Assembly (NCBI RefSeq): GCF_000143415.4
Contig: NW_003314262.1
Coordinates: 2,724,519 to 2,788,518, forward strand
Source: Selaginella moellendorffii
Taxonomy: Eukaryota > Streptophyta > Lycopodiopsida > Selaginellales > Selaginellaceae
Direction of reading: 5' to 3'
Length of the DNA stretch: 64,000 bases
Of the stretch, positions 24,058 to 35,949 are shown in pieces (positions within the stretch are counted from its first letter, which is position 1; each line of letters opens with the position of its first letter). The notes under the pieces were generated by a model, which had not been told where the DNA came from, did no database searches, and saw only the letters and a list, made by a program, of their open reading frames with translations. The position numbers were made by a program, and so were the translations under genes.

Positions 24058-25172
24058 TGTTGCGAATGTGACTTCGGGTCTTAAAAGTTATTTGTTGGCC
24101 AGTCCTTACGGATACTATTTCCTTACTGCCATGACGGTAGGAGGTCGATATAGCTAAACCTTTTATCAGTCCCTCTTGTGCTAGTGGAATTAATTGGGCA
24201 TTTCGAGTGTATTTAAACTAGATGAGCATAAGGATAGAATTCCTACGTATTATTAGCTAAGCATATTTAGCCTGGTAAGGAGTTCCCATCTCATTATGTC
24301 TTGCATTGGTTAATGATAAGAACCCTTGTGTATTGAGATTAGTCCCTCAATATTTCAAGGTGATAGTTTACCATGTTTGCCAAATGCCTCGCTATCATAC
24401 CCTTTGTATTAATTTCATTCCGGTCCTAAATGCTATTTATAGAAAGTGTCTAGATTTGCTCATTTGGCAATGTAAAGATTGTTCTAACACAATGGTGTTC
24501 AAAATTTGCAATTTAAGAACATTCCATATTTAGTAAGTTTCAAGCTTGTCCCAGAGACTAACTCCTAATACTAAGGGAGGGTTGGGGTGAAAGCCCAAAG
24601 TGTGTGTTCCTCAAGGGGAAAGGGGGGGCTTAAGGGGGTTCCAAATGTATAATAGGGATAGTGGGTAAATTGGGCGTTGTTGACCAACCTGAGGCATAGT
24701 TTAACTCTTACTTGCGTGCCTATCCTTGTTTTGCATCTTATTTGGGTTTAATCCCAAGTTTTATTCTATGCTAGCTGGTGGAGTATCCATATCTTCATGT
24801 TAAACCACCAGTATGCTAAAATAGTGCTAGACTCCGTTTAGCTCTGTTTTGTGTGTTAATTCTGGTATTGAGATGTTGAATACTTTAGGATTATTCTAAG
24901 TTGCTTTATGCTTTTGTCCCTTTGCTCCCTAGGTTGTACGCTTAGGAGTCGTTCCATGCTCCAGTGCTAGTGCTCCTTGGCTCTATGCTTAGGAGTTTGG
25001 CACCATTCCTTTGTTTAGTGGCATAAGGCCTTGAAACTTTGGTTCCACACCACTGTCCTTTGAACACATGGCATGTGGCATGTGGCATGTTATATGGAAG
25101 GTTAGGTTCCACTTCGTGGTTATCCTATAGTAAATCACCATAGGATAAGGGGTAAAAACCACATGTGCTACA
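24058..25172 (+). mobile_element. LTR of a Ty3/gypsy element (about 1.1 kb, family L1)
   Basis: Begins TGTTGCGAATGTGACTTCGG and ends ACCACATGTGCTACA (TG...CA). Homologous copies occur at 52733-55828 (+, interrupted) and 35950-37069 (-). The 5' two-thirds is shared with the 57882-58796 LTR. A G-rich run follows GTGTGTTCCTC, as in all copies. Flanking 5-mers GTGAT and ATGAT differ at one base, so this could be a solo LTR with an aged duplication. The sequence to its right is reverse-transcriptase-like. Confidence 0.8.
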
Positions 25173-27986
25173 ATGATGTTGCTTGGTTTGAATAATGCTT
25201 CAGTGACCTTCTAGCAGATTATGGACAAGGTTCTTTGAGATATGTTAGAAGTGATCGCTGACTTCATTAATAATGTCTTGATCCACTCAGAAGGGATGTG
25301 AGAGGAATATATCCATGATATTTGTAAAGTGTTGGATGTAAGCTTCTGAGTTTGGACTTCCCGGGAGGTCACCCAGCCCAGTACTATTCAAACCCAAGGA
25401 CGCTTAACTCCAACTATCCCAAGACCCTTAACCGATTGGAAAAGGGGGTGCACTCTTGTTCATGGGCCCTTTCCCTCTATATTTGAACCCTATGGATCGT
25501 CTCTCAAGTCGTTCCCTTTGGTTGCTTACAATCCACCACGCTTCCTTGCAAGTTCACGCCCTCGTGAACGGAAGCTGAGAGCCGCAGCTCTCCCGAGAGC
25601 CCCGCTCTCTTGACACCCTACCCCTCGGGTCGAGCCCAGTGGGAGCAAACTGGACCAGCCAGATGTCAATCAACATGTGGTGTGATTCCCCTAGCCAACC
25701 AACAGAGTCGGACCCAAGACCTCTCTGATACCAAATGTAAGCTTCTGAGTTTGGACTTCCCGGGAGGTCACCCAGCCCAGTACTATTCAAACCCAAGGAC
25801 GCTTAACCCCAACTATCCCAAGACCCTTAACCGATTGGAAAAGGGGGTGCACTCTTGTTCATGGGCCCTTTCCCTCTATATTTGAACCCCATGGATCGTC
25901 TCTCAAGTCGTTCCCTTTGGTTGCTTACAATGGATTGGCTATGGGAAGTTGGTTTAAAGTTGAAGCGGTCAAAATCTTTGTTTAGGTCCAAGGACATGAC
26001 TTATCTTGGGTACCATATTTCTCGTAAGGGTTTGCAAATTAATCCTGACAAACTTATAGCTATTCTAAAATTCCTTACTCCAAAGTGTGTGAATGATATA
26101 CAATACTTCTTAGGCAAGATGTAGTATTTCAGTCGTTTTGTAGATCATCTTTTTGATCGCACTGCACCGCTACAAGTGTTGCTGAAGTCATCAACATTAT
26201 CTTTTATCTGATCTATGGACTGTGAGTGGGTGTTCATGGATTTCAAAAAGTTATTGACGACTCCTTTAGTTTTGGCATATCTTAATTACATTTGACCTTT
26301 CATTTTGCACATGGATGCTTTTGATATTGATCTTGAAGATGTATTGATGCAAGACATCCTATTGCATATATAAGCCGTACATTACAATTAGCAGAGGTGA
26401 ACTACTCCACGACAAAGAAGGAGTGTTAATTTTAAGTATATAATTTCAAATATTTAGTATTTACACTCAAAAATTATTCTATTTGAAAGCTTCTAAAGTT
26501 TTGATATTTAAAGAAAATGCTCTTTAGATGTATTTCGTAATTTACTTAATCTTTTAGGGGTAAAAATGAACTATATAATTTAACACAGTAAAATTTGGGG
26601 AGTAGTAGTAGTCTGGGGTTTCGAGAAACTTCATGTGTATCTATATAATTCTCAAACATTATTGGAAGGTGATTATGCTGCAATTACTTCATTATTGAAG
26701 TGGAAGAACCTAGTTGGTTATATTACTCAATGGGATTTGAAGCTTTAGGTATATGATTTGATATTGTGTATCACTCAGGGAGTTCCATAGTTGATGTTGA
26801 TACCCTTTTTTGAGCTCCTCTTCTTTGTTAGCTCTCTTCTTATGTTTCTAACGAGCCTATTGTTCTAGCATTTGTGGATTTTCTAGACAAGAATTTTGTG
26901 CTATCAGTAGTTGTTATACTTGATGTTTAGTGTTCATAAGATGCAGAACAAGATTTACCTTTTCTTGATGAGGTTCGTGAGGCTCAAAAGATTGAGCTAT
27001 GGATTTAAAAGTTTGAGATGGGTTTAAGAATTTTGTATCACTTGTTGATAACTTGCCATTATAGTATTTACATTCTCAATATCACCTTGTCAATTGCAGT
27101 TTCCCGTTCATTTGAGTTGGTGGCATTTGATCTTGTGGGACCTTTTCCACAATCGATTATTAGCAATGAATATGTTATTGTTGGTTTTGACTACTTGATT
27201 TATTAGGTGGAAGTTGGTGCTTTTGCTAGCGCCTCTATAATTGCTATTAGATACTTCCTCTTCAATTAAGTAGTGTTCTAACAATCTTGTCCAGAGCGGA
27301 TTCTTTCCAATAATGGTCCCGTATTTATGACTGAGGCATTTCATGTTTTGACATCTCAGTACACCACACTTTCACAAGTGTTTATCTTTTAACATTTGGA
27401 TTGAGATAGTTATTTGCCATTTCTTCAGTATGCATATATCACAGGGGTGTAGAGTTTTATTGGTGCTTCACCATATTAACTCTTATATGGTCATAATCCA
27501 ATATTACTAACAGATTTGGGTTTGCCTTCACAATTGGCACGAGTTGCCAATGCTAGGTTATAGGATCAGTATTTAATGAAGATCCTTCCACTTATCCGAG
27601 TAAAGTTTACCAAACACCTAAACCACATACAAATGGAACAAAAATGGCATTACAACTCCCATCATCAATTCATTTATGGAATATAAAGTGGATGACTTGG
27701 TGTTAATCTATTTTCTTCATCTTATGGTACATGATTTATTTAAGGGGTTCCTTGCTTAGTGGAAATGATTGTATCAAGTGTTATAATAAGTTGGACCGCA
27801 AATGAAATTTGGCATGACATCCAACACATCAATCTTCCAAAAATTGTGCATGTGCAACAATTGAAACACTTCGTACAAAAGGATTAGAAACAACTAATAC
27901 CCTTATAGATTCATCAATGTCTCCTCTTGATATTCCTCTAGATCCCAACCCATTTATGAGGGCACCCTTCCGAAAGGAGGGGATAA
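25173..27986 (+). mobile_element. Decayed Ty3/gypsy pol on the plus strand
   Basis: Fragments in pol order with many stops. At 25173-25336, an RT palm relic (LGLNNASVTF, then FINNVLIHS where YIDDILIFS is expected). At 25930-26400, the RT thumb and start of RNase H (LKLKRSKSLFRSKDMTYLGY, YFSRFVDHLFDRTAPL). At 27100-27340, an integrase core (FELVAFDLVGPFPQS, YVIVGFDYLIY). It ends in a polypurine tract, CGAAAGGAGGGGATAA, just before 27987. The RT is split by the TRIM element at 25337-25929. Confidence 0.7.
25337..25929 (-). mobile_element. TRIM element, family T1 (LTR-internal-LTR, 593 bp)
   Basis: Two 194-bp direct repeats (25337-25530 and 25736-25929), each TGTAAGC...GCTTACA, enclose 205 bp. 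Next to the right repeat, CTCTGATACCAAA is the reverse complement of TTTGGTATCAGAG, a primer site for initiator-Met tRNA. Next to the left repeat lies the reverse complement of GGAAGCGTGGTGGAT, a polypurine tract. The element therefore lies on the minus strand. Flanks TTGGA and ATGGA form an imperfect 5-bp target duplication inside the gypsy RT. It has no coding capacity; mobility would need another element's enzymes. Confidence 0.88.
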
Positions 27987-28225
27987 TGTGAGGGCCAAGC
28001 GTATAACTATAATGTTATATATTAATATTAACGTAGTGGGATTTTAGTAGTTGTTAGATTAATTTTAATTTGGACCACTTGCTCCTATATATAAACTAAG
28101 GTTTTTGGGCTAATTGATATGCACAATTTTTATATTATATTCCATACACTCATAAGAACATTAATATTTTAAAAGGCATTATAAAGTTACTCCATTGTTG
28201 GCACAGCCTCTTATTCATACACCTC
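27987..28225 (+). mobile_element. Start of a 3' LTR following the gypsy polypurine tract
   Basis: TGTGAGGGCCAAGCG follows directly on a polypurine tract, the expected junction of internal region and 3' LTR. About 240 bp remain before homology to the inverted duplication begins; the far end of the LTR is not recognisable. No gene is seen. Confidence 0.45.
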
Positions 28226-28234
28226 AACTATCTA

Positions 28235-29141
28235 GTGGAAGAAAAACCAAAACTTCAACTTCAACTTCAGATGGAAAGATGTTATGCTGAAATGGAGCTC
28301 ATAGTCAAAGATGTTGGACATCTTGCCATTGCCTCCAAAGTCATCAATTTCACAGAATTCATAGGTAAGTTTGTCTCTGGTGCGTTCTGCCAGGTTCTAT
28401 TAGGACTTGATCAGCCTGATTGAGAAGCAGACCCTGAGCATCAATGTCGGGAAGTTCATACCGCCACTTGATTGTCTTGATCTCCATGGAGTGAACCAGA
28501 GAATAAGGGACGATCTGATGCCAAAGTTGCAAACTCGAGATTGAATCCTCGGGCCAGGAATTGATTCCCAAGGACTGGACGGATGTGCTTCTGTCTCTGC
28601 AAGACGCTGCTGATAATAATCTCTCAGACATGGCCCTGCTCACTGTAAGTAAACGCAAAGTTCTTGATCTGGTTGCAGCTGAATTGACAGCATGAAGGGA
28701 GCTGTACTGGGCGATGGCAGAAATGATTCAGAACCCCTTGGTCATGCGAAAACCGCATGAAGAAATCCAAGACGCAATTGGGACCAAGCGCCTCTTAAGG
28801 CCTTCAGATGTCCCCGGCTTGCCTTACATGCACGCAATCCTGAAAGAGGCATTAGCCAGCTACACGGTTCCTTGGAAAGCGTTCAGGACGAAAGTCTTCT
28901 CGGTTAGGCCAGTGTTTTGGATCTCTTCTGATTGCCAGATGTTGATGAGCACCGTGGAGCCTTTCGGGAGACGATCCCATTCTCTGCTGGATGCAGGATG
29001 TGCCCGGGGCATCCAGTTGCTGTTCGTTTCATCCCCTTCGCAGTTTTGCAAGCCCAGCCTTCCACCGGATCAAAACTCGGTCGACCTGATAGAGAAACAA
29101 GCAAGCTGGCTTCAGAGCTAACTTTGCAACTCCCCAGCTGA
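28235..29141 (+). pseudogene. Second copy of the P450 relic
   Basis: Same fragments as the relic at 17.9-18.8 kb, in opposite orientation: MELIVKDVGHLAIASKVI, MAEMIQNPLVMRKPHEE, LPYMHAILKEA. The heme-loop region is present as DNA. The same internal block (PKGSTVLINIW, about 28870-28985) is flipped relative to its flanks, so the flip is older than the large duplication. Non-functional. Confidence 0.72.
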
Positions 29142-29268
29142 GCTGCAAATCTCTGTATGAATGAGGGTGAAAACTGGCAATTCACAAAATAGGAAGCATT
29201 ATGCACTTACAAGAACTCATTGAAAATCTGATGAAAACAAGTTTTCCTAGTCCCATTGAAAAACAAGT

Positions 29269-30411
29269 TTAAGTTGGCATCAAGGAAACATTCAAACTTC
29301 TGCTGTAGCAAGACCTGTAGCACGGTTTCGACGTAAAGGCCGAGAAGAGGCATATCCTCTGAGCTCGAAACCTCTTGGGCCGATTTGCTCTGTTCCTGGT
29401 CCACATGAAATGGTTCCAGTCCTCTTGGACGAGCTGCAAATCCGCAAGCTTGGAGCGGAGGCCCTGGCAGCAGCAGTTGGCGTGAATGGTGCAAACTCTT
29501 TCCATATCGCTGGCTGGCTTGCAAAACCCAGTGAAAACCTCCGTTGGCATGAACCGGATCTTTGGCTCCTATGGCCCGGAACTCGGCGTGGAGCTTGATC
29601 CTGTCGAAGACTTCCTGGTCGTGGATGTGGTAGTAGAACTTGGCGTGCCTGTCCCAGTACTTGAAGAGCTCGATCGTCCGGTTATTGGATCTCACGTGCA
29701 TCAACCCCGTGTTGTCCTGGATAACCCGCGGAAGACGTCTGCATCCTGAAGACGATTCCTGGAGAAGAAGTTAGTACAGGAAGGCAAGGAGAAAGTGGTC
29801 CAAAGTTTTACCGAGAAGATGAAGTTGTATCCCATCTGTAGAAGAATGCTCAGGAACGATATTTTCTTCCTTGTCATTCTCAAGTAGTCCCGGGTCATGT
29901 ACGGCTTCTCTGCTGAAAGGTCCACGCCATTGCTCTCGAGGAGGATGCAGTGCGGATGAGCTTCCAGGGATTTCTTGTACGCAGATGGATCCAACGTGAA
30001 GATCACCAGCGTCGGAAGAAGGCGAGTCGTATCGTCACCGTCTTGGAAGCTAGCCAGGAAGTAGGATAGCAGTTTTGATGCCCAAGCCTTATTCAAAGGA
30101 GTCACGATGACAGTCTTGTTAAAAGCAGCTTCCTTCAGCACAGTTTGAAGATTGCGAAACTCGTCCGCGGTCTGAAAAAATTTTTTAAAAAAAAGGAAAG
30201 AAAGAAAACAGCAATCAGTGAATAGAAGAGGATTTAACTTACCAAGCTGTTGATGCTATCAGCGGCAATCCACGGTAACAGTAGCATCCGAAAGGCCGCA
30301 CTCGTAGGCCAGCTGCCTGTTGTACCACTGTGGCTCCAGAGACAATTTTAAGTTGTAGACGCCGAAAATATAGAACCGAACAAGCAAGCCCGGTCTGCTA
30401 CGGCACCTCAT
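29269..30411 (-). pseudogene. Broken copy of the GT77-like glycosyltransferase
   Basis: Exon 2 (about 30172-29812) is nearly identical to the intact gene (MLKEAAFNKTVIVTPLNKAW, five or so residue changes). Exon 3 keeps DADV, but about 100 bp right after it, encoding LWLRNPF to the NLDNTG region, is deleted and the frame shifts again further on (GAKDPVHANGG). In exon 1 the copy stays open in a different frame (FYIFGVYNLKLSLEPQWYNR). A poly-A-rich change sits at the intron 1 acceptor. No working enzyme is expected. Confidence 0.78.
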
Positions 30412-30664
30412 CACTGGAAAAAGAAAAAGAAAACACGAAACGGTTGTAACTTGAGGAAATCACAGCCATTGATCCGGGTAACGAAAATGCTTTCCCACCC
30501 ATCTTATTTAGCTCGTGTGCATTCGCTCTGAGACAGCCACTCAAACCTTCCTCAGCAAAAATTGGCTTGAATGGAAACGTTACCGTCTCCTTACCCATCA
30601 CCGCGGTTTTGTACAGTATGCTGCTCCACATACTACTAACACTGCTATATTACTGCGCTCGAGC

Positions 30665-31880
30665 TTAAGTAGGAAGCAAAGGTTGTCTGTCATCCAGTAT
30701 ACCGACTTTAAGAGCACCGGATGTAAGTATACATAGCAAATAATATTGAAGTCCATACCTGTTCACTAGCACCAGCAGTCATATTGATAAACGCGTCATC
30801 CTTGGGCCTAAAGGAAAAAAGTTAGAATGCACAAATGGAGGTCAAATATAAAGGTTACCTCGTGTAAGTGTTATGCTTGTCAACGAACGTGTCCATTTGA
30901 TTGTCAAGCTTTTCGTCCGTTTTTCTTAGTGCCGAGAAGAACCGTTACATTATTATGTTAGCAGAGTATTTGCAATAGAGCTCGAGAATACCTGGTGCAT
31001 AGAAATTACAACAATTGATACTCCTAAGACAAAGTTGATTGTCAGTTGGCAGAAGCCAAAGCCGTAAAGATTGTTGCAACAGTAGACGAGTACTTTTTCA
31101 AGATTGCATCTGGAAAAACGCACCTATAGAAGCGCCACATCAAAAGTTCAAGACTTACCAGCATATTAGCAAGAGAGTATTCCTTGCGCTGCGTTGTTGA
31201 AGATTAGAAACATTGTTGCCTGAGAGTGGCTCTTGGAAAGATTAAGCCCCTTCCCAGCTGACAAACCACATATGGATTAAGAAAAAGGACAAAAAGAGAG
31301 AGAGAGTAAAGGCCAAACCAGAATTGTTAGAAAGTTGAACATCGTTCCATAACTGTAAAGAAACAGAGAGAAAAACATTTACAAAAACTACGTGTAGCAC
31401 ACGCAGCTGAAGATGAACACTTGTCTCGAACTGACTCTTAAGGGCGCGGTTCATCGAACACGGACGCCATAAATGGCACAGTGACCTGTAACGGAGATCG
31501 TAGATTGAGCAAACATCACAGCATGCAAAGAAAATCTGACTTACAAAAGTCAAGGTGTATACATATGCAATGGATTGAAGCGGAACGACCACCGTTGTCC
31601 CAGTCGGCGTCATACAGCTGATTCACACTGATTCCAATCAGTAGCAAAGCAAGTGCCTTCCACTGCTTCCACAAGTTAGAACACATGAAGAGCAAAATGC
31701 ACGAAGTTTCACCTGTAAAACTGAAAACCGGCGTCTCATGATCACTTTGAGAAGCAAGGCAATCGTCAGCACCTACAATAAAATACTCATGACAAGAACA
31801 ATAAGAAGAAAGAAACAGCATGTCTCTAACCTTACGGTTACTCAGCATCTTCACAGTCGCTGGATTAAAATACAGCTAAG
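30665..31880 (-). pseudogene. Truncated copy of the nucleotide-sugar transporter (exons 5-14)
   Basis: Matches exons 5 to 14 of the intact transporter (for example KMLSNRKVRDM region, [12 protein letters not shown]). Exons 1-4 are absent, so there is no start or first transmembrane segments. The acceptor of the last exon is deleted (GGTGCTCTTAAAG replaces GCTAACAGGCAAACCTTAAAG), and other small indels occur. A pseudogene created by the inverted duplication. Confidence 0.78.
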
Positions 31881-31902
31881 AAACTTCGCAGAGAAAACCT
31901 AC

Positions 31903-32130
31903 TGGTGCTCGCTGGAACAACGGATGCCGCATCCTGGCCGCTCACAACGGGATCCGGCAGGACCTCCACGTCCTTGATGTTGACGGGATAGCTCTTGTAC
32001 TTGTCTGGATGAAGAGAGCAAGGATTGTTATGCAGAAAGGACGAGGGAATGCAACCCAGGAGCTCGCCACAGACAGAACCGCAGTGGCCGCCATGGATTT
32101 CCCGCCGAAGCCATAAAAATGCCCCAATTC
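31903..32130 (-). pseudogene. Exon fragment of an ML-domain (MD-2-related lipid-recognition) protein
   Basis: A 102-bp stretch (32004-31903) bounded by a splice-like AG and GT encodes DKYKSYPVNIKDVEVLPDPV then VSGQDAASVVPAST. This resembles the start of plant ML-domain proteins (KxYPVxVxxVEISPxPVVxG). The piece upstream (to about 32130) can supply a preceding exon ending in CGELL with a matching phase. The rest of the gene is absent: homology switches within the following intron to the duplicated transporter copy. A relic at the duplication junction. Confidence 0.4.
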
Positions 32131-32690
32131 AGAAACCATGCATACCAATGTAAATATTACAACAGTGATCAAGGAATCTGTATCTCTCACTTATAAATGT
32201 AGTGGTTAAAGTCACTCGTGCTTCTTGAGCACCGCAGAAGCATATGAATGAATGGATGATTACTTACGTAATGAACACTAAAGTTCGCTTCGTATTACAT
32301 TGTGCAACAGGCAAGGCTTGTATGAGCCACGCTCCACAACAATCAAACTCTGTTATCGATCTTCAGAAAATTAGATCCTAAAGTGCCTTATTGCTGAGCA
32401 TTCACAAACGCATTTCAAAAGTTCGTCAATGCATTGGTCAAGGTGTATCTAGCATGCAAATAACCCTCACATGTTATTATGTTCGTTTATGTAAAGACCA
32501 GCTTACCAGGTTGTAACCACGCACGAAAGGATGATGACGCAGTTGCACTGCTGTGGGTCTGTTTGTTCCTCCTTCAAACCACTGATGCAAAAAGTGATTG
32601 CATTCAACTAGGAACCTGTTCCCAGGCATTTCAGGGGTCTCCTCCTTACCAGATTGGACGTTGACTACTTCCCGTCAAAAGAAGTGTGAG
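32131..32690. other. Spacer between the ML fragment and the kinase relic
   Basis: About 560 bp with only short ORFs. I see no domain, RNA gene or repeat that I can support here. Confidence 0.4.
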
Positions 32691-33480
32691 AGCTACCACT
32701 TAAAACGTTTTTAAAAAAATTTAAAAAAATGCAAAGGGAGCATACAAACCGTGCTTGAGTATTTACTCTGTGGCTCCAAATTCTTGATCATTTGAAGTAC
32801 AACACAGCCCAGGCTCCAAACATCCGCTGAAAGACTATCATAATACTGGAGATACAAGTTTCAGCAATGTGGCCACGATTATCAATCCACAAACCTCAGC
32901 CAGCATCTCAGGAACGACCTCAATCTGGTAAGGAAAATTGCAATAGTTTCAGATGTTACAGACTAGACATGTACCGATTACAAAATGATGCCATAATGAG
33001 ATAGCTTACCAACTTTATTGGAAGTATCCACGAGTATGTTTGCAGCTGTGAGCGCCCTGACAAAGAATCTACAGATCAGTATGAAGTTTTCATGATCAAT
33101 CTTAAAGCATGAACCCGTGTCTTGTGCCTCTGCTATGAAGATACTCCAAGCCAGATAAAATCTGATAAGTGTATTTTTCGAACTTCATCTTCGTTGAAGG
33201 ACAGACTTGCAAGTGTTATTCCAGGTACGTCCTCCTCATAAATGAACAGCATGCAATTCACAATCCATGGATAGTTTATTGCTTCAACGCCTGCCTCATA
33301 TGCATACCCTCATACTGCACGATATGGGGGTGCCACAGAGTACTGAGTTCTGCAACAACCTGAAAGCCAAAAGTCAGATGTGTATGAACTACTAAGCTAG
33401 AGAGTGGACTTCTTTACCACCTTAGGTAGGTTCTCAAACTGTGCAGAGAGCATATTGAAACTGTAAAGCTCAATTCTGCA
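32691..33480 (-). pseudogene. STE11/MAPKKK-like protein kinase relic
   Basis: Minus-strand exon-like pieces in kinase order: VVAELSTLWHPHIVQYEG (helix C and following strand); FIYEEDVPGITLASLSFNED; KYTYQILSGLEYLHSRGT; then RALTAANILVDTSNKV where HRDIKAANILVD is expected; EVVPEMLAE (APE region); and YDSLSADVWSLGCVVLQM. The HRD Asp is gone, the DFG-containing exon is not found between 33005 and 32935, and the G-loop is absent. MAPKKK-type kinases phosphorylate MAPKKs; this locus cannot be catalytic as it stands. Confidence 0.62.
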
Positions 33481-33529
33481 GCATGGTCTACCTCCATAAA
33501 GGCTTCTAGCATATACATTTGGAGTGGAG

Positions 33530-33943
33530 CTCAAAAACTAACTCCTAGCACTAAAGGAAGCTTGGGGTGAAAGCACAAAGTGTGTGTTCCTCAATGGGGG
33601 GTGGGGGGGTTGTTCTGGAAAGTTTCAAAATGTATACTAGAGATAATGATTGGAATGTATGTCTGACCACTTGAAACATTAGTTTGGCTTCTATTAGGTT
33701 ATGTTATTCCTTGTTCTGTGTCTGGCTTGGGTTTAAACCCAAGCTCTACGCTGCTCTAGTTAGTGGGGTACCCTCTTCATTACGTTAGGCCACTAATATG
33801 CCAAAATCATATCAAACACCGTTTGACACTATTTTGTGTGTAAGTGTTGGATATAGGGAGCTGGTGCTCGTAAGATTGTACCAGACCTTCGTTTGTAATG
33901 CAACAGACTTTGAGTTTGGCTCCAAATTCAAGTGCCCTACAAG
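33530..33943 (+). mobile_element. Truncated gypsy LTR, 3' half (family L2)
   Basis: Starts near ACTAACTCCTAGCAC and ends AAGTGCCCTACA. It matches the 3' half of the LTR at 57882-58796 (reverse), sharing GTGTTGGATA-GGGAGCT, GATTGTACCA and TGCAACAGACTTTGAGTTTGG. The 5' half is missing. Confidence 0.65.
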
Positions 33944-33989
33944 AACATTTTCTTCAGCTATTGGTACTTACTAGCACTCAGAAGTAAAA

Positions 33990-35850
33990 TTTAACTTGGT
34001 GAACTAACAACTTCTCCCCAGATGATCCAAGAGACTAAGAGTGTGAGGAAGAGAGTATCACTTCATTTAACTGATGATATTTAATGCAGAAATAAATACT
34101 CTCATCATGCTTCGTCACAATATGAAGTTCACATGCCCAAGGACTCCACAACTTTTGAATAACACTCTTTTCCAACAACTCTTTGACATTTGCACGTAAA
34201 CTCTTGATCTCTTTAGGTGACTGACGATGAACAAAAATCTTGATTGAACAAGCATCCCCGGTTGAAATCAAATGATGTGTGGCAATCTTAGCCCCAAAAG
34301 ATAGGTCAAATTCAAAGAGATCGGCATACTCCTTCATGAGCTGATCAATCGCTACAACACAAAGACCATCAGAAGATTGGAAAAGGGATTAGTGGAACAA
34401 GATAGAAACATAGAAAGAAGTAATGAAGAGATAAAAGATAAGGGGGAGAAGCCCCAAAGTCACACTTAGCATGATTGCATTGCAACCAATCCATACCAAG
34501 GACGAGGTCGAAAGCTTGACTCGGCACCACCCGCACTAACTGCAACCCAAGTTCAAGATTGCCCACACATACAATTAAGTCTGTCTCATCTCGTGCATAT
34601 GCATGTGTATGGCCATTGCTATAAAAAAATGAAAACTGGCTCTACTGCATGATGCAAATGTAAATGACAACGTATGGTAACAAGTTGAGCAATAGAAGCT
34701 AAACTTAAACCTATATCAACCAACACAAAGAGAATAATAAGAGGCTTCTTATTATAAAAACGAGCTTGGAAAGTAAACACTAGATGAATCAATACCGATG
34801 ATACTCCCAAAAGATAGATGGAGGGGTTACTAACTTATTCGCACAAGGTCCCTCCATTACTCATGCGACTCCTCATTTCCCAAATGCATCTCGGTGTCTA
34901 AACCTTCCATTGCAACAACACCAACAAAACATTGTTAATGCGAAAGTTTCCACCCAAAAAATAGAGGCTAGCAATTTGGAAAATGTCAACAACACTGATA
35001 AGTATGACCAACTTCATCATATGCCCAACAGTGAATATTATGGCCAAGACCACATCCTTGCCCTTATTCTTGAACTCGAGTAGTAACAGCATCAACCTCC
35101 ATTAGAACAAAACCATCTCTCACAGGAAGTGGAGCTGAAGGATGTATAGTGAAAAGTGGAAGAGGCAATATCTTACAACATTATGCCAAGTGAAGGGCAT
35201 TATCAAGGGTGGTTGGAATAAGTGCATGCACAATTCTTACAAGATCTTGACGAAGTGCTTGCCACAACATTCTTAGCTTGATCCGCTCTGATATATTTAG
35301 CTCCACATGAAGCAAAAGGCTTCAAAAATAAACACCAAATTGCATCACTAACTTATATGGCCTTTAACAAAGACAATGCAATTATTAGAAGGCATCATCA
35401 CAATTATTGGTATGTCTGAATGCGCATTTCAAGATGTCTGGGAGAATATTCCAATCCTTATGAATAGCCGCACTTAAACCATTGTACCACTACAGTGTCG
35501 TCCTTTGGAGATATATGGGAAACTCATGCAAACGTCAAACATCATCCCAAGAATGATATGTGGCAATCACTATGAAGTGATCAAATTAATGGTACACATC
35601 ATCCCTAGGATTCCCATGAAAGAACTTTAGTAGAACACAAGGATTGGCACCAAGAGTAGGAGGTGCTATACCATATGTTATGAATGCCACCATCAACTAA
35701 GTTTGGTTGTTCAACTGCAATCACATATCATCAAACAATTGCACCAACTACTACTCTAGAGTCAAGGGAGGAGGAGATTGTTGCTCTACCATGAAGATGA
35801 ATGAAAAAAGCTAGAAGGAAAGGGAGATCTAGACAATGTAAAAGTTAGAT
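33990..35850 (-). mobile_element. Ty3/gypsy gag-protease-RT relic
   Basis: Minus-strand fragments: 35850-34860 looks like gag with stops, including CWAYDEVGH, a damaged zinc knuckle. At 34566-34369 is the end of the protease region (FDLVLGMDWLQ). At 34337-34035 is the N-terminal RT region (KEIKSLRANVKELLEKSVIQ, SPWACELHIV, CIKYHQLNEV). It is cut off before the RT catalytic motif. Many stops; inactive. Confidence 0.68.
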
Positions 35851-35949
35851 CTAAATCAAAATTCCGAAAGGAAAGAACAAAAGAAAGGAAATGGAAAAAG
35901 TTAAATCTAAACAATGCAAAAATTAGATTTAAACTAAAATCCCAAATCC

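Larger units (their letters stand above)
28226..31905 (-). repeat. Right arm of the inverted duplication
   Basis: Reverse complement of 15015-18862, containing broken copies of the P450 relic, glycosyltransferase and transporter exons 5-14. It is shorter than the left arm: about 100 bp is missing near 28282, and about 100 bp is missing from the glycosyltransferase near 29735. The outer edge falls in the intron before transporter exon 5. Confidence 0.8.

Noticed and set aside
31242-31854. Second functional transporter gene
   Set aside because: Lacks exons 1-4, has a deleted last-exon acceptor and indels; a duplication-derived pseudogene.
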